Below are positions 52,574-60,141 of a stretch of 64,000 nucleotides of DNA, piece by piece. Under the pieces are notes generated by a model. The model was not told the origin of the DNA. It made no database searches and saw only the letters and a list, made by a program, of their open reading frames with translations. Origin of the DNA: Paraburkholderia sp. CNPSo 3272 (GTDB taxonomy: Bacteria; Pseudomonadota; Gammaproteobacteria; Burkholderiales; Burkholderiaceae). Location of the stretch: the NCBI RefSeq assembly GCF_024206495.1, contig NZ_JAMBPQ010000003.1:310001-374000 (forward strand), given 5' to 3'. A program made the position numbers and the translations under genes. Every line of letters starts with the position of its first letter. Within the stretch, counting starts at the first letter, position 1.

Positions 52574-53381
52574 ACGCGGCCACCGCCCGCGCCACCATTA
52601 CCACGCCCGCCGCAATCGCAGCCGCGCCAAAACCGCGTGCGACTCTTGTGCCACCCGGCATCCACCTCTCCGCAGCAATCGCCGCCGCGACCAAGGCCAT
52701 CGCAGGCCGATCCATCACGCCCGCCGCAATCAGCGCCGCCATCAGGTTTCCGCAGCAGTACAGGCAATGCTGGCCGAGCCTCAAACCGTGCCGCAGCGCG
52801 GCCTGCACGTCGAGCCGCTCATGCCAGCACGACGGCAAATTCCCGCAGCAGGCAAGCCACCGCGCTTTCCACGCGGAGAACTGCAACACGCCCGCGATCA
52901 CGACGACGACACCCGCCACGGCTGGCGCGGTATGCGCCAACGCAGGCGCCTGCACCGCTAGCGCGGTCAGTTGCGTCCCCGCTGCGAACACGAGTACCCC
53001 AACCACGAGCCACACGAAGAAATATCCCGCGCCGGCCATTACGGTCATCCCACCCGCACGTGCCGCGCGTGCCTCGCCCGACGCCTCGAAATACCGCCAC
53101 AATGCCGGCGCGACCGCAGGCAGCATCATCGCGACCATCATCACATTCCACATGCCGGAAAACGATACGGCGGCGTCGAACCAGGTGTGTCCACACATGG
53201 GTGTCCAGAGCGCCGACATCGTCCAGCCGCCAGGCATTGGCGTGCCGCCCATCGCCTGCATCGAAGCGCACCGGACGAACGTTGCCGCCGCGCTCCCCGC
53301 AAAAACCAGCGACGCAACGCCGAAGAAAATCGCGCGCGGCCTACCGCTGTGCCGCCGTACCGTCATGCCGACGTTATCCAT
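52572..53381 (-). CDS. DUF2182 integral membrane protein, 269 aa
   Basis: A polytopic membrane protein of the DUF2182 (predicted metal-binding integral membrane) family, with about seven hydrophobic segments. Conserved family features are 'MWNVMMVAMMLPAVAPALWR' and 'RWLACCGNLPSCWHERLDVQ' plus 'QHCLYCCGNLMAALI' with several cysteines. I chose the ATG at 53381 with GAGG 6 nt upstream; this puts it 8 bp after the stop of the DUF899 gene, an operon. Function unknown; the Cys/Met-rich helices are consistent with metal binding. Confidence 0.85.
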   Translation of the reverse strand: MDNVGMTVRRHSGRPRAIFFGVASLVFAGSAAATFVRCASMQAMGGTPMPGGWTMSALWTPMCGHTWFDAAVSFSGMWNVMMVAMMLPAVAPALWRYFEASGEARAARAGGMTVMAGAGYFFVWLVVGVLVFAAGTQLTALAVQAPALAHTAPAVAGVVVVIAGVLQFSAWKARWLACCGNLPSCWHERLDVQAALRHGLRLGQHCLYCCGNLMAALIAAGVMDRPAMALVAAAIAAERWMPGGTRVARGFGAAAIAAGVVMVARAVAA

Positions 53382-53389
53382 GATGTGCC

Positions 53390-54154
53390 TCAGCTTTGCG
53401 CGTACTCGTCGTGCCGGTGCCACCAGATGCCGGCCTCGTTGCGTCCCTTCGGCGCGCGGTCGAGCCACTGATACATGCCCCACACGCCATCCAGGCCACG
53501 CGCGTAGGTCGAGTACGTGTGATAGATCACACCGTCCTCGAGCACGAATGCGCTGAGGCCCGGACGGTCGCGCGTATAGGTCGCCGCGTCGGTGCCGCAG
53601 CTCGCCGCGAACTCGACAACGGGCGCGGGCGGCGGATTCATGTCCATGGCGTGGCCGCTGCGCGCGTAGTTGTATTCGATGTCGCCCGCGCGCTGCTGCG
53701 CCGTGGTGAACGAGACGTTGAAATCGAAGTTGAAGTCGTTGCCGCTCGACGAGGCCCAAGGGAAATCCCATCCCATACGCTTGCGGTAGCCCAGCAGCTT
53801 CGCGAGCGGCGCGCGCGACACCGCCATGAGCCGCACGTCGTGGTTCGCGAGATGCACGGCGATACCGTCGAAACCATCCGCAATCGACGAGCACGAGGGA
53901 CAGCCCGCCGCGTAATCCGGGCCGAACATGAAGTGATAAACCAGTAACTGCGAGCGCCCCTTGAAGAGATCGGCGAGCGTCGCGCCGCCGTCTTCGGTCT
54001 CGAAGCGATATGTCTTGTCGACACGCACCCAGGGCAACGCCTGGCGTTGCTGCGCCAGTGCGTCACCGCGGCGTGTGTGCTCCTTCTCGGCGGCGAGCAG
54101 TTCGATGCGCGCCGCGAGCCAGTCTTCGCGTGTTCCGGTGGTATGGGTTGCCAT
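53390..54154 (-). CDS. DUF899 thioredoxin-like protein, 254 aa
   Basis: Thioredoxin-fold protein of the DUF899 family. The site 'YAAGCPSCSSIADGFDGIAV' carries CxxC, followed by 'ASSSGNDFNFDFNVSFT', a region typical of the family, and an ending 'GMYQWLDRAPKGRNEAGIWW'. Cytoplasmic, no signal peptide. The function is not established; redox is plausible. It is co-transcribed with DUF2182 and divergent from the winged-helix regulator at 54298, which may control both. Confidence 0.86.
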   Translation of the reverse strand: MATHTTGTREDWLAARIELLAAEKEHTRRGDALAQQRQALPWVRVDKTYRFETEDGGATLADLFKGRSQLLVYHFMFGPDYAAGCPSCSSIADGFDGIAVHLANHDVRLMAVSRAPLAKLLGYRKRMGWDFPWASSSGNDFNFDFNVSFTTAQQRAGDIEYNYARSGHAMDMNPPPAPVVEFAASCGTDAATYTRDRPGLSAFVLEDGVIYHTYSTYARGLDGVWGMYQWLDRAPKGRNEAGIWWHRHDEYAQS

Positions 54155-54297
54155 TGCCTGGTCCTCCTATGGATTCACTATCGTGGCGGCGCGCTGTGGG
54201 CACCGACGCGTCGTTCGATCGATGATTCATGTGATCGCCGTGTTAGATTAGGTCCGGACCCAGGAAGAGGGGGAGTGACAAGTGTGGCGGGATTCCG

Positions 54298-55522
54298 ATG
54301 ACCATGGATTCGCTGATCACGGCTGCCGCGCGCGCGCTCGCGGCCGGTGATCCGCTCGGCGCGCTGAACCGGGTCGCGTTGCGACGACGCGCCCGCGCTC
54401 GCGCTGCGCGGCATCGCCATGGCGCAGCTCGGCGACTTCGTGCGCGCCAAAGCGCTGTTGCGCAGCGCGGCGCGCGGCTTCGGCTCGCGCGAGGCCGTCG
54501 CGCGAGCCCGCTGTGTCGTCGCCGAGGCCGAAATCGCGCTCGCCTCACGCGAGCTCGGCTGGCCGGCCGATGCGCTCGCTGCGGCGCGGCAAACACTGGA
54601 AGCCCATGGCGACCGCCTCAATGCCGCGCACGCGCGCTACCTGGAAATTCGCCGTCTGCTGTTAATCGGCCGGCTCGACGAGGCCGGGGGCATGCTTGCC
54701 GAAGCCGATCCCGCGCCGCTGCCGCCCGCATTGCGCGCGGCGCACGAGCTGATCGCCGCCGGCATCGCCATGCGGCGCATTCAAACGCAGGCGGCGCGGC
54801 GCTCGCTCTCCGCGGCCGCGCGCGCCGCGCGTGAGGCGGGCATCGCGGCGCTGATCGCCGAGATCGAGAGCGCCGCGCTGCTGTTGACCTCACCGGCGGC
54901 GCGCCTCATCGCGCGCGGTGAAGAGCGGGTGTTGCTGCTGGAAGACGTCGAGGCGCTGCTCGCTTCGAAGGCGCTCGTCGTGGACGCGTGCCGCTACGTC
55001 GCGCGCGAGGGTCCAACCGTCATCGAACTCGCAAGACGGCCAGTGCTGTTCGTGCTCGCCCGCGCGCTTGCTCAGGCGTGGCCCGCCGACGTGCCGCGCG
55101 ACGCGCTCATCGCCCGCGCCTTTCGCACGAAGCACGCCGACGAAACGCACCGCGCCCGCCTGCGCGTGGAAATCGGCCGCTTGCGCACGCTGATGCGCGA
55201 CGTGGCCGAGATCGGCGCGACCCAGCGGGGCTTCGCGCTGGCGCCGCGCCACGCGAGCGAAGTGGTGGTGCTGGCGCGGCCCGTGGAAGAAAAGCACGCC
55301 GCCGTGCTGGCTTTTCTCGCCGATGGGCAATCGTGGTCGAGTTCGGCGCTGGCGCTCGCGCTCGGCGCCAGCCAGCGCACCGTGCAGCGCGCGCTGGATT
55401 CGCTTGCCGCGGCGGACAAGGTGCAGTCGTTCGGCTACGGCCGCGCGCGCCGTTGGACCACGCCGCCCGTCCCCGGATTCGCGACGACCTTGTTACTCCC
55501 CGCCCCGCTGCCAGGCGATTAG
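54298..55522 (+). pseudogene. Winged-helix regulator with a single-base frameshift near the start
   Basis: From ATG 54298 a frame reads 'MDSLITAAARALAAGDPLGA' then 'LNRVAL', and at about 54382 the sequence passes to another frame, which continues 'DDAPALALRGIAMAQLGDFV' and runs to a stop at 55522. Adding one base restores a TPR-like N-terminal half (helical repeats) and a C-terminal winged-helix region ('WSSSALALALGASQRTVQRA'). If genuine, the mutation could disable the regulator; an alternative start at ATG 54419 (367 aa) avoids the frameshift but lacks a ribosome-binding site. It could also be a sequencing error. It is divergent from DUF899-DUF2182. Confidence 0.6.
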
Positions 55523-55557
55523 GATGAACGCCTGTCCCTTCATTCAACGAGGAAACC

Positions 55558-56217
55558 ATGAAACGAACGACCGCCGAAATCGTCCGCGAGTACGGCCCTT
55601 TCCCCGGCATCGAGAAGGTCGGCGGGGTCGCGTACGACGGCAAACAGGTGTGGTTCGCCGTGGGCGAGCGCATCGCGTCGCTCGATCCGCAGAGCGGCGA
55701 GACGCAGCGCTCGATCGACATCGCGGCGCACGCGGGCACGGCTTTCGACGGGCGGCATCTGTTTCAGATCGCCGAGGACCGCATCCACAAGATCGACCCT
55801 GAAACGGGCCGCGTGCTCGCGACGATTCCCGCGCCCGGAGGCGGCGGCGACTCGGGACTCGCCTGGGCGGACGGCACGCTCTGGGTCGGGGTGTATCGCG
55901 AGCGCAAGATCCATCAGGTCGATCCGCAGACGGGGGCGATCTTGCGCACGCTCGAATCGAGCCGCTTCGTCACGGGCGTGACGTGGGTGGACGGCGAGCT
56001 GTGGCACGGCACCTGGGAAGGCGACGCGAGCGATTTGCGGCGCATCGATCCGGGCACGGGCGAAGTGCTGGAACAGCTCGACATGCCGCCCGGCACCGCC
56101 GTTTCGGGTCTGGAGTCCGATGGCGGCGAGCAGTTCTTCTGCGGCGGCGGCAACAGCGGGAAGATTCGCGCGGTGCGGCGGCCCAAGCGCGAGGACCAGG
56201 CGGGCGGGCGCACTTAG
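55558..56217 (+). CDS. Beta-propeller protein, glutamine cyclotransferase-like, 219 aa
   Basis: Contains repeated four-stranded blades: 'VAYDGKQVWFAVGERIASLD', 'HLFQIAEDRIHKIDPETGRV', 'LAWADGTLWVGVYRERKIHQ' and 'VTWVDGELWHGTWEGDASDL'. This matches the glutamine cyclotransferase/SGL-type propeller outline. No signal peptide; the enzymatic residues could not be checked. The ATG at 55558 has AGGA upstream. It lies 36 bp after the frameshifted regulator on the same strand and may be its operon partner. Confidence 0.78.
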   Translation: MKRTTAEIVREYGPFPGIEKVGGVAYDGKQVWFAVGERIASLDPQSGETQRSIDIAAHAGTAFDGRHLFQIAEDRIHKIDPETGRVLATIPAPGGGGDSGLAWADGTLWVGVYRERKIHQVDPQTGAILRTLESSRFVTGVTWVDGELWHGTWEGDASDLRRIDPGTGEVLEQLDMPPGTAVSGLESDGGEQFFCGGGNSGKIRAVRRPKREDQAGGRT

Positions 56218-56265
56218 AGCTTGAGCGCACCCGCTCGCACGCAACGCGCAACACGCTCTGAATCC

Positions 56266-58218
56266 TCAGAACGTGTAGGTAACCTTGCCGAACGCCGTGC
56301 GCCCCAGCGTGTTGTACCCGTAGGCGGTCACGTACTGCCGGTTGAACACGTTCGCGAGCGTGGCCGATAGCGCGAGATGCGCATTGACCTGGTACGACGC
56401 GCGCAGGCTCACCGTCGTCCACGACGGCAGGTAGATGGTGTTGAGCTGGTCGTCGAACGTCGAGCCGTTATACAGCAGCGAAACGCCGGTACTGAGTGCG
56501 TGGAGCTGGAACTCGTCCCATGTGTGATCCACGCTCAGGCTCGCCGTCTGGCGCGGGCGGCGATTGAGCCAGGTCTGGTCGGTCACGTCCTGCGGATTCA
56601 GAATCCCCACCGTGAGGCTCACCGGCGTGGACTTGCCGAGCGTGCCTTTGTACGAGAGGTCGAGACCCTGAATGTGCGCGCGGCCCACGTTCACGGGCAG
56701 GAAGGTCTGCGAGTTGTACGTGATGAGATCGTGCACGCGCGTGTCGTACACGGCTGCCGTGAACGTGCCGATGGAAGTGGTGGCATCGAGCGCGGCTTCG
56801 ACGGTGTCGCTGCGCTCGGGCAGCAGGTTGGGGTTCGAGTAGCCCGGATAGTAGAGGTCGTTGAACGTAGGCAGGCGGAAGGCATTGCCGTACGAAACGC
56901 GCGCCGTGTAGACCGGCGTGATGGCCCACGAGAGCGCGACGTTGCCCGTATTCACCGACTGGCCCTGCACGATTTCGTGCCGCCCCGCCAGAAACAGCGT
57001 GACGGGTCCGAGCGTGGTCGACTGATGCATCGACACGGCGGAATCGTTGCGCGCGGGCAGGCCGCCCGGCACCTCCACGGGCAGGAACGCCAGCTCGCGC
57101 GTGTAGTCGTAGGCGAGCTTGGTTTCGCCGTCGAGGGGCATGCCGAAGAGCGTGTGGCCCCTTTCCTGATGCGTGATCGAGGTGGAGGTGGAAAAGCGCG
57201 TCGAGTCGATCTCGTCGGTCGGAATCGTCGGGTCGTTCGAATAGATGAACTGACGGTCCGTCGCGTAGCCCACCGACTGGTCGAACTGCGTGGTCGGCGT
57301 GACGTCGAGGTGGAACGCGAGGCCGGTCGTAAGCTGGTTGTCGCGCTGGCGGTCGTTGCCCCCCGCGTTGTCGTAGGAGAGATCGGAGCGGTGGTAGAGC
57401 GCGAAGGTCGAAATCGACCAGTTGTCGTGCGCGTAGCCGAGGCGCGCGTCCAGGTTCTGCGCGTGGTACGGGTTGCGGCCGTCTTCGTGGCCGTAGGCCC
57501 CGGGCTGTGTCGCGTCGATGCCCGCCGTGTTGTAGTCGTGCAGGCCCAGCGAGTAGGTGAGGCCGCTCAGTGCGGAAAGCGGTCCTGTCGAGCCGATCGT
57601 GCCCGAGGTGCGGACCTGCGTGTCGAAGGTCTTGTTCGAGCCGCCGCCGAACGAGACGGTGGTCTGGTTCGGCTGGTTCGACGCATGGCGCGTGAAGAGC
57701 TGCACGACGCCGCCCATGGCATCCGCGCCGAACGAGGCGGCCGCGGGGCCCGAGATCACCTCGACGCGGTCGAACGAGGCAGTCGCCAGATCGGCCCATT
57801 CGGCCGTGCCCGTGGTGACGGAGCCTACGCGTATGCCGTCGATGAACACGGCCACCTGGTCGGCCGACGAGCCGCGGATGCTCACCCCCGTGTACGATCC
57901 CGGGCCGCCGTTCTGCGAGACGGTGACGCCCGGCAGCGTGGCGAGCGCCTGCGCGATGCTCGGGTCGACCGGGGAAACGCGGTCGAGGTCTTCGCGCGTG
58001 AGGACCTGGGTGCTCGCGTAGCGCTGGTCGAACGATTGCGGCAGATGTTGCGTGTCGCCCACGACGAGGATATTGGGCAGTGTGGTGTCGCCGCCGGCTG
58101 GCTGCGGCGCCTGGGTGGACGATGCATTGGCGGCGTCGGCGGTGGCTTCGGCGGCATGCGCGGTTTGCCACGCACAGGCGAGCGCGGCGGAAGTCAAAAC
58201 GAATTGGCGAAGCTTCAT
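56266..58218 (-). CDS. btuB: TonB-dependent receptor, BtuB-like, 650 aa
   Basis: The signal peptide ends 'WQTAHAAEA'. A plug domain ('VLTREDLDRVSPVDPSIAQA', 'GVSIRGSSADQVAVFIDGIR') precedes a large beta-barrel ending 'GKVTYTF', as in BtuB (vitamin B12 receptor). The identity is supported by a cobalamin riboswitch on the same strand (58333-58491), about 115 nt upstream of the ATG at 58218. It would bring corrinoids across the outer membrane. Read-through of the frame to 58686 is just riboswitch sequence. No periplasmic BtuF or BtuCD is adjacent. Confidence 0.88.
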   Translation of the reverse strand: MKLRQFVLTSAALACAWQTAHAAEATADAANASSTQAPQPAGGDTTLPNILVVGDTQHLPQSFDQRYASTQVLTREDLDRVSPVDPSIAQALATLPGVTVSQNGGPGSYTGVSIRGSSADQVAVFIDGIRVGSVTTGTAEWADLATASFDRVEVISGPAAASFGADAMGGVVQLFTRHASNQPNQTTVSFGGGSNKTFDTQVRTSGTIGSTGPLSALSGLTYSLGLHDYNTAGIDATQPGAYGHEDGRNPYHAQNLDARLGYAHDNWSISTFALYHRSDLSYDNAGGNDRQRDNQLTTGLAFHLDVTPTTQFDQSVGYATDRQFIYSNDPTIPTDEIDSTRFSTSTSITHQERGHTLFGMPLDGETKLAYDYTRELAFLPVEVPGGLPARNDSAVSMHQSTTLGPVTLFLAGRHEIVQGQSVNTGNVALSWAITPVYTARVSYGNAFRLPTFNDLYYPGYSNPNLLPERSDTVEAALDATTSIGTFTAAVYDTRVHDLITYNSQTFLPVNVGRAHIQGLDLSYKGTLGKSTPVSLTVGILNPQDVTDQTWLNRRPRQTASLSVDHTWDEFQLHALSTGVSLLYNGSTFDDQLNTIYLPSWTTVSLRASYQVNAHLALSATLANVFNRQYVTAYGYNTLGRTAFGKVTYTF

Positions 58219-58332
58219 GATGCGGTGGCTGGAAACAGCTCCTGAAATACGGGCTGTCCGTGCAACGGGCGATCGCCGCATGGGCGATGCTTGCGCATTG
58301 GGGATCCCCGCCCGCTGCGGCTGCTGGACTCG

Positions 58333-58491
58333 GCTGATGGCAGGTCTCCTGGCTCGCGGGTCGACATCCGCTGCCGGCCTTCCCGGTTTCCCAGTGGCAC
58401 GCTCTGGCATGGACTCGCCGCTGACAGTTGCGGGGGCAGCCGCAGTCTTGCACTGCGTTCCCTTTTGATCCCGTCGCCGGGAACCATCAGC
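58333..58491 (-). promoter_or_regulatory. Cobalamin riboswitch upstream of the BtuB-like gene
   Basis: On the minus strand the segment holds the B12 box AGCCAGGAGACCTGCC (58339-58354 in plus coordinates), the conserved 'CTGCCCCCGCAACTGT' core and a 'CCACTGGGAAACCGGGAAGG' arm. A P1 stem pairs 58333-58340 with 58484-58491 (8 bp, perfect). This is the long cobalamin class. It should repress btuB translation or transcription when B12 is plentiful. Confidence 0.9.
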
Positions 58492-58599
58492 GCGCAAGGG
58501 TAATAGCCGCGCATTCGCCGCGTCAACCTTGACGAGCGTCGTGTGGCGAAAACACCCGGTTTGGCTGCTCCCGAAACTTACGCTATCCTTGCAGCTGTT

Positions 58600-58715
58600 T
58601 TTCGCGCGTAGGCGCTGCACGAGCGAAACGCAGCAGGGAAGCCGGTGAGAATCCGGCGCGGTCGCGCCACTGTGACTGGCTGTCAATCGAGCCAGGAGTC
58701 AGACCTCGCTGCGTT
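58600..58715 (+). promoter_or_regulatory. Cobalamin riboswitch facing the porin gene
   Basis: On the plus strand: a GGGAAGCCGGTGAGAATCCGG core (58636-58656), the 'GCGCCACTGTGA' element, and the B12 box AGCCAGGAGTCAGACC (58690-58705). A perfect 8-bp P1 stem pairs AACGCAGC (58627-58634) with GCTGCGTT (58708-58715). It is the compact variant, unlike the long one on the other strand. The first downstream long ORF is the porin at 58975, about 260 nt away. Confidence 0.9.
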
Positions 58716-58759
58716 TATTTCACGACTCATTCCAGGGCGCGTAACCCAAGGAGCCGTCA

Positions 58760-58780
58760 ATGCACACCCTCCTGCCTTAG
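58760..58780 (+). other. Six-codon mini-ORF behind the riboswitch with strong SD
   Basis: ATG at 58760, codons for MHTLLP, stop TAG at 58778-58780. A perfect AAGGAG (58748-58753) lies 6 nt upstream, the best ribosome-binding site in the 5' region. A 7-bp hairpin (58772-58778 with 58782-58788) overlaps the stop. It could be a leader peptide, or the remaining start of a former riboswitch-controlled gene. Confidence 0.5.
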
Positions 58781-58974
58781 AAAGGCGGCCCAATCCGGTC
58801 GCTACCACCGGCCCCGATGCGGCGACAGACCGCTCACGGGCCAACAGGCGTTCGCTGTCCAGGCGCACGCTGGAAATTGACGGATTAACGACGACGTCGG
58901 GGCACCTCGCCGCATCAAGCGAGGGCTGTCGGCGCTCGTCCATGCATTCCTTACCAGCACAAACAAGAAGACTC

Positions 58975-60072
58975 ATGAACAACAAGCACATTCTGGCCGT
59001 TCTTGGCGGCGCGGCTTTGGCATTCACAGGCGCTGGCGCCTCGGCGCAGCAGGTCACGTTGTACGGTGAGATCGACGCTAGCGTCGACTATGTCAGCGAC
59101 GTCGCGGGCCGCACCCAGTATCGCGCAGGCTCGGGCCTCATCGACGGGAGTTTCTGGGGCCTGCAGGGCAGCGAGGACCTCGGCGGCGGCAACGCCGCGA
59201 TCTTTCGCCTCGAGCGCGGCTTCTCGGTCACCTCTGGCGAAGCCTTCAACGACCACCCGTTCTACGTTGGTCTGCAATCCGAACGATTTGGCACGCTCAC
59301 ACTGGGCCGACAGTACGACACGATGCACGACTACTTCGCCCCGTTCACGCTAACGGGCGGCGCGGGCGGCACGGCATTCGCGCATCCGTTCGACAACGAC
59401 AACGCCAACAATTCGTGGCTCGCCTCGAACGCCGTGAAGTTCGCGAGCGCCACCTACGGTGGTTTCAGCGCCGGCGCGATGTACGCGTTTTCGAACGCGG
59501 CGGGCCGCTTCGCGCAGAACCGTGCCTACGGTTTCGGCGCGCATTATGAGGGCGGACCGTTCAGCGCCGGCGTGGCGTGGATGCACATCGACGGACGCGG
59601 CGCCTCTTCGGTGGGTGCGTACGATACGTCGGTGCTGCCGGGTGCGGGCCTCGTGCCTACCGAGGTCGCGGTGCAGCGTGAAGACATCATCGGCGCGGGC
59701 ATGAACTACGCGCTGGGCGACGTCACGCTTGGCGCGGCCTGGTCGCGTTCCATCCACACCGGCGTGAGCGAGGCCGACGGCGGTGCGCCGCTGCCGTCGA
59801 TCGCCTTCAGCAACTACGAGGTGAATGCGCTTTGGCAGATCACGCCCGCGTTCTCGCTGGCGGGCATGTATGCCTATACGAGTGCGACCTCCGCGCATTG
59901 GCATCAAGGTGCGGTGCAGGCCGGCTATCAACTGTCCAAACGCACGGACGTTTATACCGAGGCGATCTATCAGCGCGCGTCGTCCGGTGCGCTTGCGATG
60001 ATCAACACCTGCGACCCGTCGGGTGGCCGCAACCAGGTGCTCGTGGCGGCGGGCATCCGGCATCGCTTCTGA
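58975..60072 (+). CDS. Porin, Gram-negative general porin family, 365 aa, riboswitch-linked
   Basis: The start is ATG at 58975, with only a weak AAGAAG ribosome-binding site. Signal peptide ('LAVLGGAALAFTGAGASAQQ'), mature N-terminus 'VTLYGEIDASVDYVSDVAGR', 'GLQGSEDLGGGNAAIFRLER', and C-terminal 'AAGIRHRF' identify the porin family. It ends with a terminator at 60088. Its 5' region begins with a cobalamin riboswitch and a mini-ORF, so a link to B12 supply is possible. If it is cotranscribed with the riboswitch, B12 could control its level. Confidence 0.92.
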   Translation: MNNKHILAVLGGAALAFTGAGASAQQVTLYGEIDASVDYVSDVAGRTQYRAGSGLIDGSFWGLQGSEDLGGGNAAIFRLERGFSVTSGEAFNDHPFYVGLQSERFGTLTLGRQYDTMHDYFAPFTLTGGAGGTAFAHPFDNDNANNSWLASNAVKFASATYGGFSAGAMYAFSNAAGRFAQNRAYGFGAHYEGGPFSAGVAWMHIDGRGASSVGAYDTSVLPGAGLVPTEVAVQREDIIGAGMNYALGDVTLGAAWSRSIHTGVSEADGGAPLPSIAFSNYEVNALWQITPAFSLAGMYAYTSATSAHWHQGAVQAGYQLSKRTDVYTEAIYQRASSGALAMINTCDPSGGRNQVLVAAGIRHRF

Positions 60073-60087
60073 CGCACACACGAAGCG

Positions 60088-60120
60088 GGCCCCGAATCAT
60101 CGCGATTCGGGGCCGTTTTA
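60088..60120 (+). terminator. Rho-independent terminator after porin
   Basis: The perfect 11-bp stem GGCCCCGAATC (60088-60098) and GATTCGGGGCC (60104-60114) with a 5-nt loop is followed by GTTTTA. It lies between the convergent porin and MFS genes and can act on both strands. Confidence 0.75.
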
Positions 60121-60141
60121 CTGCGTGGCTACATCACTCAT

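Noticed and set aside
56377..58245. 622-codon plus-strand ORF
   Set aside because: Antisense to the BtuB-like receptor; Arg/Val-rich sequence without domains.
27866..60072. Three porins as a tandem amplification
   Set aside because: They are far apart, differ in length (388, 383 and 365 aa) and sequence, and sit in different contexts; not a recent duplication.
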